The notes beneath the pieces are model-generated. The model saw only the letters and a program-made list of their open reading frames with translations. It did not search any database and was not told the DNA's origin. This document shows, one piece after another, positions 1 to 6,785 of a stretch of DNA of 64,000 nucleotides. Source of the DNA: an uncultured Oscillospiraceae bacterium (GTDB taxonomy: Bacteria > Bacillota > Clostridia > Oscillospirales > Acutalibacteraceae); contig CAUGOD010000009.1 in the NCBI GenBank assembly GCA_959601025.1, positions 1 through 64,000 on the forward strand, in the 5' to 3' direction. The position numbers were made by a program, and so were the translations under genes. Numbering within the stretch: the first letter of the stretch is position 1; each line of letters opens with the position of its first letter.

Positions 1-689
1 CGGTCGACGGTGAAAACACCTCGAAGGCCGACATCGCGAAATCCGACGCCACCCGCCGCGAATTAGAGGCCGACGCTATGCGCCGCGCCGTCATCGCGGA
101 AAAGACGGCTGAAGCCAAGGCGAAGGAAGAGGCCTACGCCGCCGAGCAGCTGGCGGAAAAGGCCCGTGCTGACCGTGAGCTCGCCACCCAGCAGGCCGAT
201 GTTATCGTCAAGGCCCGCATTGAAAAAGAACGGATGGAGCTGGAAGCCGAGGCTGAGGCCGAACAGACTCGCCGCCGCGCCAAGGGTGAAGCGGACGCCA
301 TCTTCGCCAAGATGGAAGCGCAGGCCCGCGGTATGCAGGAGATTCTCTCCAAGCAGGCCGAAGGCTTTGCCGACGTGGTCAAGGCAGCCGGCAGCGCCGA
401 TTCCGCCGTTCAGCTCATGCTGGTCGACAAGATCGAGGAGTTGGTCAAGACCCAGGTCGAAGCGGTCAAGAACCTCAACATCGACAAGGTCACCGTCTGG
501 GATTCCATGAGCGGCAAGGACGGCTCCTCCACCACCTCGAATTTCCTTTCGAGCATGATGAAATCCATCCCGCCTCTAAGCGAGACCTTTAAGATGGCGG
601 GCCTGCAGATTCCGTCCTTCCTCGGCACCGAAATCGGCGACGCGCCGGCTGCGGCGCAGGAAGTTCCGGAAGCGCCGGAACAGAAATAA
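1..689 (+). CDS. Flotillin-like SPFH protein, C-terminal part (5' partial)
   Basis: The window opens inside this gene: the frame is open from base 3 to the TAA at 687-689, giving about 228 residues. What is visible is the long Ala/Glu/Lys/Arg-rich helical region typical of flotillins (heptad-like AEA/EAEAEQ stretches), followed by a C-terminal segment with ILSKQAEGFADVV and a Pro/Ala-rich tail. Flotillins of this family (YuaG/FloT type) are membrane scaffold proteins that oligomerise through this coiled-coil region. The N-terminal hairpin and SPFH domain lie outside the window. A terminator follows at 717-749, so the gene probably ends its transcription unit. The assignment is by pattern only; the family is quite recognisable. 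Confidence 0.85.
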   Translation, partial: VDGENTSKADIAKSDATRRELEADAMRRAVIAEKTAEAKAKEEAYAAEQLAEKARADRELATQQADVIVKARIEKERMELEAEAEAEQTRRRAKGEADAIFAKMEAQARGMQEILSKQAEGFADVVKAAGSADSAVQLMLVDKIEELVKTQVEAVKNLNIDKVTVWDSMSGKDGSSTTSNFLSSMMKSIPPLSETFKMAGLQIPSFLGTEIGDAPAAAQEVPEAPEQK

Positions 690-716
690 GCCTCTGGGCC
701 CTGTTTCGACAGACAG

Positions 717-749
717 GCGGGGCGGATTGCGATCCGTCCCGCCCTTTTT
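717..749 (+). terminator. Intrinsic terminator after flotillin gene
   Basis: Inverted repeat 717-727 / 732-742 (11 bp, one G-U pair, 4-nt loop), then a T-rich tract at 745-749. It lies 28 bases after the flotillin stop codon. Confidence 0.75.
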
Positions 750-782
750 CTGCCCGGATAGAGAAAGTCAGGAGGGATTTTC

Positions 783-1538
783 ATGAAGCTCTGCGTGAAA
801 TGCGGCCTTTCGCATGACGATGACGCGGACGCCTGCCGCCGCTGCGGTTCCCTGCTGATCGACAGCGCGGAAAAGGTTCAAACGCCCCGTAAGCAGCAGA
901 AACGCTATTCTGCTCCGGCCAGGCGCGTCCGGCTCTGTCCCGGGTGCGGCGAGGCCGTGCCGGAAAATAAGCCGGTCTGCCCCTATTGCTCCCAGCCTCT
1001 GGACAAAACGGCAGTCGTCGACCAGAGCGTTCAGCTTACCAGCTTTTGGAACAAAAAGGAACGGCGGGAAAAGCGGTTTCTCTTCCTGCGTTACGTCCTG
1101 CTGGCCTTTTGGGGAACTCTTGCCGTTGCAGCCCTTTTCGCAGCGATCATTCTTGGATCAGGAACGCCGCTGTTCACGCTGGTTTTCATCGTCCCGGCCG
1201 CATTGGAGTACCTGTTCCCAGACGCCCTGTTCCGATGGCAGACCTGGCTTTACTTTGACAGGGCGGAGCCAAGCAAGTTTTATTATCGAATGACCAAGGT
1301 TTCATCGTTTGTTTTCACCGTCTTTTCCGTTTTTGTTCTGGCGACGTCCATTTATTCCGCCGTAGATCGGCAAGACGCCGAACCCACCCCCGATTTTGAT
1401 ATGGAGGATTTCCTCTCTTCCTTCCAAAAGACGGAACAGCAAACGGAACCCTGCGGACTTTCCCTGGCCCTTCCTGCCGATGGAAACCGCCAATTTGGAA
1501 TAAAGGAGGGTTTCAATTGTACTACAACCGCGTTCTGA
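783..1538 (+). CDS. Double zinc-ribbon membrane protein
   Basis: The 251-residue product starts with two zinc-ribbon-like Cys clusters (CVKCG...CRRCG near residues 4-22 and CPGCG...CPYC near 57-75). Three hydrophobic segments follow at roughly 100-125, 128-150 and 172-194, then an acidic/polar tail. The start ATG is preceded by a good ribosome-binding site (AGGAGG at 770-775). Its last 22 bases overlap the next gene, so the two are probably co-transcribed and translationally coupled. No enzymatic motif is seen. The function is unknown; such zinc-ribbon membrane proteins are common in Clostridia and their partners are unknown. Confidence 0.75.
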   Translation: MKLCVKCGLSHDDDADACRRCGSLLIDSAEKVQTPRKQQKRYSAPARRVRLCPGCGEAVPENKPVCPYCSQPLDKTAVVDQSVQLTSFWNKKERREKRFLFLRYVLLAFWGTLAVAALFAAIILGSGTPLFTLVFIVPAALEYLFPDALFRWQTWLYFDRAEPSKFYYRMTKVSSFVFTVFSVFVLATSIYSAVDRQDAEPTPDFDMEDFLSSFQKTEQQTEPCGLSLALPADGNRQFGIKEGFNCTTTAF

Positions 1539-2272
1539 TCAAGGACGACGCCCGGCGGCAGCTGAAAGTCGGGATGGGCGGCGCTATTCTGGTCAGCCTG
1601 ATCGCCCTGCTGCTCTCCGATACGATCGGAACCGATTTCGTTAATTTCCTATACAAGCAGAAGGATTCCGACATGGAATGGCTTTGCCAGCTCGCACTCA
1701 CCCTGCTTCCCTTTGTGCCGATCATCGCCGTGGGAAGCGTTCTGTATATTGCGCTAGTTGGCAATGTGATCGACACCGGTAAACAGGGCTGGTATCTGCG
1801 GTATGGGCGGGGGGAGTACCCGTCCGTCGGGGAGCTGTTCGCGGGCTTCCGCATCTACACGCCCTGTATGCTGACCAATCTTCTGAGAGGCCTGTTCGTG
1901 TTCCTCTGGAGCCTGCTGTTTATTATCCCGGGCATTGTCATGGGATACGCTTACAGTATGGCGGGCTACGTTATCTATGAAAACCCGAACCTTTCTCCCT
2001 CCCGTGCGCTGCAGATCAGCAAGACGATGACGGCCGGCTATAAGGGTGAGCTGTTTGTGTTCGAACTCAGCTATTTCGGATGGCATCTGCTTTCCGCCCT
2101 GACGCTGGGGCTGGTGGGGATTCTCTACGTCAATCCCTATTATGACGCCGCGCACGCCGGCGTGTACGAGACGCTCCGCGCGGACGCGCTGCGCCGCGGC
2201 GTCCTTCGGCCGGAGGATTTCGGCATGCCGCCGGCTCCGCCCGACGCCCCGGCGCCCCCTCCCGTTTATTAG
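1517..2272 (+). CDS. DUF975 family integral membrane protein
   Basis: A 251-residue multi-pass membrane protein. The N-terminus (MYYNRVLIKDDARRQLK) and the later LLRGLFVFLWSLLFIIPGIV segment match the DUF975 family as I know it. Four to six hydrophobic segments are visible, and the tail is Pro-rich (PPAPPDAPAPPP). The start is a TTG at 1517, chosen because a strong AAAGGAGG sits at 1502-1509, 7 bases before it, and because the downstream residues fit the family N-terminus. The gene overlaps the preceding zinc-ribbon gene by 22 bases in a different frame. The role is unknown; DUF975 proteins are usually only described as membrane proteins. Confidence 0.8.
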   Translation: MYYNRVLIKDDARRQLKVGMGGAILVSLIALLLSDTIGTDFVNFLYKQKDSDMEWLCQLALTLLPFVPIIAVGSVLYIALVGNVIDTGKQGWYLRYGRGEYPSVGELFAGFRIYTPCMLTNLLRGLFVFLWSLLFIIPGIVMGYAYSMAGYVIYENPNLSPSRALQISKTMTAGYKGELFVFELSYFGWHLLSALTLGLVGILYVNPYYDAAHAGVYETLRADALRRGVLRPEDFGMPPAPPDAPAPPPVY

Positions 2273-2284
2273 GGGCGGCGATAA

Positions 2285-2330
2285 TCCCCGCTTACTCCGA
2301 AAAATTCCGGAGTAAGCGGGGATTTTTCTG
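2285..2330 (+). terminator. Strong intrinsic terminator
   Basis: Perfect 15-bp inverted repeat 2285-2299 / 2308-2322 with an 8-nt loop, followed directly by TTTTT and a further T-rich tract. It closes the zinc-ribbon/DUF975 unit. Confidence 0.92.
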
Positions 2331-2377
2331 TTTTCCCGATTTGTTCACAGTTTGTTCCGTTTCTTTTCGTTTTCCGG

Positions 2378-2386
2378 TGATATACT
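2378..2386 (+). promoter_or_regulatory. Extended -10 promoter for aldehyde dehydrogenase gene
   Basis: TGATATACT (extended TG plus TATACT at 2381-2386) lies 60 bases before the ATG. No good -35 box is visible, which fits an extended -10 promoter. The ribosome-binding site AAAGGGG is at 2431-2437. Confidence 0.55.
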
Positions 2387-2445
2387 AAAATTCGAAAATC
2401 CGGAAAAGAGAAATTTCTTATTGACAATATAAAGGGGCGTTACCT

Positions 2446-3822
2446 ATGGACAGCATGGAAATTGGCCGCCTGGTTACGGAACAGCACCGATTTTTTCGAA
2501 CCGGAAAAACCCTTTCCCCCGCCTTCCGCCGGGAGCAGCTCGGCCGTCTCAAGGCGGCCTTATCCTCGCGGGAGCAGGAGCTGCTCATGGCGCTGAAGGC
2601 CGACCTGAATAAGTCGCCCTTCGAGGCGTTCACCACCGAGCTCGGCATAGTGCATGAGGAGCTGAACACGGCCATCCGGAACGTGGAAAACTGGGCCGCG
2701 CCCCGGCGCGCCCCCCTCTCCCTGCTGCACTTTCCCGCCTCCGGCTGGATTCTGCCGGAGCCGTACGGCGTGGCGCTGATCATGGCCCCTTGGAACTACC
2801 CGGTCCAGCTCATCCTGAACCCTCTGATCGCGGCCCTGGCGGCCGGGAATTGCGCGGTTGTGAAGCCGTCCGCCTATGCGCCCCATGTTTCCGCCGCGCT
2901 GGCCTACCTGCTGCGCGGGCTGTATCCGGAGAAATACGTCGCCGTGGTGGAGGGCGGACGGGAGGAAAACGCCGCCCTGCTGGAACAGGAATTCGACACC
3001 ATCTTCTTCACCGGCAGCGTGGAGGTCGGCAAGGTCGTGATGGAGGCCGCCGCCCGCCGTCTCACCCCCGTCACACTGGAGCTGGGCGGAAAGAGCCCGG
3101 TCATCGTGGACAAAACCGCGAATCTCCGGCTGGCCGCCCGCCGTATCCTCTGGGGGAAGACGGTGAACAGCGGCCAGACCTGCGTCGCGCCGGATTATGT
3201 GCTGGCCGACCGGCAGATTCTGGACGGGCTGCTGAAGGCGATGCGGGCCGAACTGAAGCGATTGTGGGGCATATCGCCGTTAAGCAACCCGGATTATCCC
3301 TGCATTATCAACGAGAAGCATTTCCGGCGCCTGCTCGGCCTGATGCGGGACGAGCACGCCTTTCTCGGCGGCGGCTTTGACAGCGGGACCCGGCGGATCG
3401 AACCGACCGTTCTGGACAGCGTTACTTTTGACTCGCCGGTGATGCAGGAGGAAATTTTCGGCCCGCTGCTGCCGGTCCTCCCCTACGATACGCTGGACGA
3501 AGCGATTGCCCGGGTCGCGGAACGGCCGAAGCCCCTCGCCCTTTACCTGTTCACCAACGACCGGGCGGTGGAGCAGCGGGTACTGCGGGAGCTTTCCTTC
3601 GGCGGCGGGTGCGTGAACGACACGCTGATGCATCTTGTCTCCACCAGGCTTCCCTTCGGCGGCGTAGGCGCCAGCGGCATGGGCCGGTATCACGGGAAAT
3701 ACGGGTTCGACGCCTTCTCCCATGAAAAGAGCGTCGTCCGCAAAGCGGGCTGTCTGGATATTCCGCTACGGTATCCCCCTTACCGCGGCAAGCTGGGACT
3801 GGCAAAGCTCCTGATGAAATAA
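2446..3822 (+). CDS. NAD(P)-dependent aldehyde dehydrogenase (class 3-like)
   Basis: The 458-residue product has the full short aldehyde dehydrogenase layout without an N-terminal extension. It has the cofactor-site motif APWNYP (114-119), FTGSVEVGK (188-196), the general-base Glu in LELGG (E212) and the catalytic Cys in NSGQTC (C246). Length and motifs fit the membrane-associated/class 3 group that oxidises fatty or aromatic aldehydes to acids (YwdH-like in Bacillus). It stands alone, between its own promoter and a terminator at 3828-3858. Substrate range cannot be read from the sequence. Confidence 0.93.
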   Translation: MDSMEIGRLVTEQHRFFRTGKTLSPAFRREQLGRLKAALSSREQELLMALKADLNKSPFEAFTTELGIVHEELNTAIRNVENWAAPRRAPLSLLHFPASGWILPEPYGVALIMAPWNYPVQLILNPLIAALAAGNCAVVKPSAYAPHVSAALAYLLRGLYPEKYVAVVEGGREENAALLEQEFDTIFFTGSVEVGKVVMEAAARRLTPVTLELGGKSPVIVDKTANLRLAARRILWGKTVNSGQTCVAPDYVLADRQILDGLLKAMRAELKRLWGISPLSNPDYPCIINEKHFRRLLGLMRDEHAFLGGGFDSGTRRIEPTVLDSVTFDSPVMQEEIFGPLLPVLPYDTLDEAIARVAERPKPLALYLFTNDRAVEQRVLRELSFGGGCVNDTLMHLVSTRLPFGGVGASGMGRYHGKYGFDAFSHEKSVVRKAGCLDIPLRYPPYRGKLGLAKLLMK

Positions 3823-3827
3823 ACGAA

Positions 3828-3858
3828 CCGGCGGCCGTGCAAAACGCATGGCCGCCGG
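3828..3858. terminator. Probable bidirectional terminator
   Basis: A 13-bp inverted repeat (3828-3840 / 3846-3858, one G-U pair, 5-nt loop) lies between the stop codons of two convergent genes. The T-tract after it is weak (CTTGTTAATCTT). Confidence 0.6.
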
Positions 3859-3862
3859 CTTG

Positions 3863-4153
3863 TTAATCTTCCGAAAGGGGAAAAATCCTATCCATGTCCT
3901 TCCAATCATAGTCCAGGTATCCCACCGGAATATCGTAATACCCGCACAGAGCGTATAGCTGCTCAATAGTGAATTCCGGCGGGAGAGGATACTGCTCCGG
4001 CTTCTCCACTTTTTCCAGAAGGGAGGGAGACATATCCACCGACGCGGCCGCTTCTTCCAGAGAATGGGAACGGATCAGACGATATATTCTCAGATTCAGC
4101 CTGAGGATAAAGACCCGATGCCTATTCTCCTCTTCTACGGACACAATCATCAT
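3863..4153 (-). CDS. Small HTH (XRE-like) protein
   Basis: A 96-residue protein whose middle (SLEEAAASVDMSPSLLEKVE, about 31-50) looks like the helix-turn-helix of the Cro/CI family, followed by a segment resembling the usual end of such domains (FTIEQLYALCGYYDIPVGYL). The match is weak and the recognition helix is degenerate, so DNA binding is uncertain. The start could be one of the two ATGs (4153 or 4150) or the GTG at 4144, which has the best spacing to GGGAG. It is divergent from the broken XRE repressor at 4233-4550. Confidence 0.55.
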   Translation of the reverse strand: MMIVSVEEENRHRVFILRLNLRIYRLIRSHSLEEAAASVDMSPSLLEKVEKPEQYPLPPEFTIEQLYALCGYYDIPVGYLDYDWKDMDRIFPLSED

Positions 4154-4232
4154 CTCCCTGTCGTTTAGCGATATTACCGCGAAAAGTCAATGCGTAGTTT
4201 TGAGTATTGTATACTATGATGAGGCGGCTGCC

Positions 4233-4550
4233 TTGTACGGGCGTATCCGCGAATTGCGTGAAGATACGTAGATACATGAAGATACAGGTTTACCCCGGCG
4301 GGCAATGGGCGGAATGCTCTCCTGTAGTCAGCGAAGTTACAGCAATGATGAACGCGGCGAAGCAGATACTCCCACAGAAATCCTGATTAAGCTCGCAGAT
4401 TTCCACCATATCGGTGTGGATTATCTTCCAAGACCATACCGGCGACGCACAGTAAAGACAGCACGAGAAAGGGCGGAATTGCTTTTCTCGGCTGTCTTTT
4501 ATTCCACCATCATTCGCAAACCCCGGTCGAATTTATGCAAAAACGCATAA
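4233..4550 (+). pseudogene. Broken XRE-family repressor gene
   Basis: One frame encodes, from a TTG at 4233 with GAGG 8 bases before it, the start of a typical Cro/CI-type repressor (LYGRIRELRED), then a TAG stop at 4269-4271. The same frame continues with CSQRSYSNDERGE and TPTEILIKLADFHHIGVDYL, the recognition helix and C-terminal half of the same domain. The part between, which should hold helix 2 (TQKQIAEML in relatives), is scrambled (IHEDTGLPRRAMGGMLS). After DYL the sequence runs into unrelated residues. I read this as a decayed gene. A small dyad AGTAT-TGT-ATACT (4203-4215) overlaps a TATACT -10-like box just upstream and may be its old operator. Confidence 0.7.
4454..4500 (+). terminator. 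Terminator-like hairpin after broken XRE gene
   Basis: AAAGACAGC plus CGAGAAA (4454-4469, one bulged base) pairs with TTTCTCGGCTGTCTTT (4483-4499), ending in TTTT. It lies inside the nominal tail of the pseudogene, which suggests the original gene ended before it. The rest of 4501-4735 holds nothing recognisable apart from a GC-rich hairpin around 4688-4727 that may end mscL transcription on the minus strand. Confidence 0.5.
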
Positions 4551-4735
4551 ATTCAAAATATCGTTTCGTATCTGTACGGCCGCATAAGAGAACGGCCTCT
4601 GCGCCTCGTTTCCTTAAAAATTTCGCATCCTGAGGAACGCGACGAGAGCTTGAAACTTTTGCGGCACCCGGCTCCGTCGGCGGCGGATAAGCCGGAGGGC
4701 CGCTTTTCGGCGGCTTCCTTCGGCTTGTTGATTTT

Positions 4736-5293
4736 TTACCGTTCTGCAGTTTCCTCCGCCGCTTCCTCCAGCACCGAGGTACAGTGCGGGCAACGGGTCG
4801 CCTCAATAGCGATCTCGCTGCGGCAGTACGGACATTGCTTGGTGGTAGGCGTTACGACGACCGGCTCTTCCTTCTTATGGAAATCGGTCAGCTTATTGAT
4901 CCCCTTCACCAGAAGAAAGATCACAAAGGCCATAATCAGGAAATCAATCACCGCCGTGATAAACGCGCCGTAGTTGAAGGTGGTAACTCCAAGATCCTTC
5001 GCCACGGTCAGGGAGGTCACCATCTCTTCGGTTACACCCTCCGGCAGCTTCATAATCAGGAACTGGTCGTTAAAATTCACCCCGCCGGTGACCATACCGA
5101 CCAGCGGCATAATCAGGTCGTTCACCACCGAGGTGACGATCTTCTGAAACGCGCCGCCGATGATCACGCCGACGGCCAGGTCAATCACATTGCCTCGCAA
5201 GGCGAATTTCTTGAATTCCCCGATCAGGCCCTTCCCTTTTTTCCCTATTTCTTCCACCTTTACCACTTTTCCTGTCTTGTCCGTCTTTGCCAT
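4736..5293 (-). CDS. mscL: Large-conductance mechanosensitive channel with C-terminal zinc ribbon
   Basis: The body of the 185-residue product is a standard MscL: FKKFALRGNVIDLAVGVIIGGAF with the first membrane helix, and a second helix (FLIMAFVIFLLVKGINKL). MscL forms a homopentameric pore that opens under membrane tension to release solutes. The usual protein is about 120-150 residues; here the C-terminus adds CPYC...CPHC, a complete zinc-ribbon-like motif, and an acidic tail. I take the ATG at 5293 as the start because AAAGGA sits 9 bases before it; a GTG one codon upstream is also possible. It is monocistronic. Confidence 0.93.
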   Translation of the reverse strand: MAKTDKTGKVVKVEEIGKKGKGLIGEFKKFALRGNVIDLAVGVIIGGAFQKIVTSVVNDLIMPLVGMVTGGVNFNDQFLIMKLPEGVTEEMVTSLTVAKDLGVTTFNYGAFITAVIDFLIMAFVIFLLVKGINKLTDFHKKEEPVVVTPTTKQCPYCRSEIAIEATRCPHCTSVLEEAAEETAER

Positions 5294-5372
5294 CACTTTC
5301 CATCCTTTCGCATAAACGTTGGATTTTTCCGTAGTTCTTTTATAGTCTGCAGACTTTAGTCTGCGGCTATAG

Positions 5373-6272
5373 TCAGCAGCCTCCGCCGCCCGCTTCCGTT
5401 TCCTCGCCCGCCAGCGGTTCTTCCGGCGGCTCCTCCGGCTTCAGCGTCAGCCGCCGCCTGGTCACCGGACCGTCGTATTTCAGCTTCACCTGCACCCGGG
5501 CCGTGTACTTTTTGTCGCAGCCCCGGCAATGAAAGTCCGCGCAGAAGGCACGGGAGCGGAAACGCCAATCCCCGATCCGCCGCAGCGGACGGTCGCACTC
5601 CTCGCAGCGGAAAAGGAGGTCGCTCTGCTTCACGTTCTCATCGTCGATGTCGCTGATAATCACCGTCTTAAAATTCAGGCGGTCATAAAATTCCTGATCC
5701 GCCGGCCGTACCGCCTTTAGAAAGGTTTCCGGCTCAAACACTCGGACGAACACCCGGCCGGTCAGCAGGCTGTCGTCCAGCGCGCGGTGCAGGTCCATCC
5801 CGTCCTCCGCGATATTCAGCAGCTCACAGGCCTTGCTGAGCCCCATCTGCTGAGCGGTACCGTATTCCAGCCGCTCCTGGCAGTAGGCCTGCAGGTCGGC
5901 ATAATAATGCATAAAGGGAATCCGTTCGGTTTTCAGAAAATACCGGCAATTTTCCAGCAGCACCATCAGATCGGTCGTGCTCCAGGTCATAATCACCGCT
6001 TCGGGGTCGGCAATCCATTTCCGCAGGCGGGAAACCGCCTGGGAAAAGGGCTGCCCATCCTCCAGCTCCTCTTCTTCAATCCCGGTGAGGTCCTGCACCA
6101 GAGTGGTCAGCTTCCGGCTGATCACCGGACGGATAACCGCGTGAAAATGGTCCACCGGTTCCAGTGCGCTGTTGATCTTGACCGCGCCGATCTCGATGAT
6201 CTCATTAAAAAAGCCGTGGGTTTTGCGGGTGTAGGCGCCGTTCCATTCCAGGTCCATAATGATATAATGCAT
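5373..6272 (-). CDS. DEDDh-type 3'-5' exonuclease with zinc ribbon
   Basis: The product is 299 residues from the ATG at 6272 (MHYIIMDLEWNG); longer starts would run into the upstream HIT gene. The N-terminal domain has the exonuclease I motif D7-x-E9, a middle Asp in MTWSTTDLMVL and the HxxxxD motif of the DEDDh class (DLHRALDDSLLTGRV). This resembles the KapD/ERI-1-like branch of RNase T/DnaQ exonucleases. The C-terminal third carries two Cys pairs (CEEC and CRGC) with the look of a zinc ribbon, which could help bind nucleic acid. Substrate (RNA or DNA) is not evident. Confidence 0.8.
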   Translation of the reverse strand: MHYIIMDLEWNGAYTRKTHGFFNEIIEIGAVKINSALEPVDHFHAVIRPVISRKLTTLVQDLTGIEEEELEDGQPFSQAVSRLRKWIADPEAVIMTWSTTDLMVLLENCRYFLKTERIPFMHYYADLQAYCQERLEYGTAQQMGLSKACELLNIAEDGMDLHRALDDSLLTGRVFVRVFEPETFLKAVRPADQEFYDRLNFKTVIISDIDDENVKQSDLLFRCEECDRPLRRIGDWRFRSRAFCADFHCRGCDKKYTARVQVKLKYDGPVTRRRLTLKPEEPPEEPLAGEETEAGGGGC

Positions 6273-6301
6273 AGGCTGCCCCGACGCTCCATTTCCCAGG
6301 C

Positions 6302-6333
6302 CGGCCGGCCGAAGACTCTTCTCCGGCCGGCCG
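6302..6333. other. GC-rich hairpin between HIT and exonuclease genes
   Basis: CGGCCGGCCG (6302-6311) pairs with CGGCCGGCCG (6324-6333), extended inside by GAAG/CTTC. There is no T-tract on the minus strand, so it is not a clean terminator for the HIT gene; it may limit read-through or protect the mRNA. Confidence 0.35.
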
Positions 6334-6378
6334 TGCCTGTTTTTCTTTTCGTTTCGGATAAGTATCGGAGAAGCCGCG

Positions 6379-6714
6379 TTACGCCATATCGCCCAGTCTG
6401 CCGCCTGCCAGTACATGAAAATGCAGGTGGTGGACGGTCTGCCCTGCCTCAGCGCCGTTGTTGGTCACCACGCGGAAATCGGACAGTTCCTGCTCCCGGG
6501 CCAGCTGCGCGATCACCTCGTAAATATGGGCGATAAGCGCGCTGTTTTCAGCCGTGACTGCCGCCGCGCCCGGGATATGCTGCTTCGGGATCACCAGATA
6601 ATGCACCGGCGCTTTCGGCTCGATGTCGTAAAACGCCAGCACCCGGTCGTCCTCATACAGCTTGGTCGAGGGTATTTCCCCGGCAATAATTTTACAGAAA
6701 ACACAATCGCTCAT
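6379..6714 (-). CDS. HIT family nucleotide-binding hydrolase (HinT-like)
   Basis: The 111-residue product has the complete histidine-triad layout: N-terminal CVFCKIIAGEIP, the middle FYDIEPKAPVHYLVIPK, and the active site HHLHFH near residue 100. Enzymes of this branch hydrolyse purine nucleoside phosphoramidates and related nucleotide adducts; cellular roles are broad. A GGGAG lies 7 bases before the ATG. A -35/-10 pair is at 6773-6778 and 6751-6756, so it can be transcribed on its own, 71 bases after alaS. Confidence 0.93.
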   Translation of the reverse strand: MSDCVFCKIIAGEIPSTKLYEDDRVLAFYDIEPKAPVHYLVIPKQHIPGAAAVTAENSALIAHIYEVIAQLAREQELSDFRVVTNNGAEAGQTVHHLHFHVLAGGRLGDMA

Positions 6715-6750
6715 GCTTTTCTCCCGCCTTTTCTTCTATCAATCGGTTTC

Positions 6751-6778
6751 ATTGTATAATCGCCGCCGTAAAGCTCAA
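6751..6778 (-). promoter_or_regulatory. Probable promoter of the HIT gene
   Basis: On the minus strand TTGAGC (6778-6773), a 16-base spacer and TACAAT (6756-6751), 37 bases before the ATG. Confidence 0.5.
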
Positions 6779-6785
6779 CGGCTTT

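Noticed and set aside
6273..6416. Longer start for the exonuclease
   Set aside because: It would overlap the HIT gene and adds no recognisable sequence before MHYIIMDLEW.
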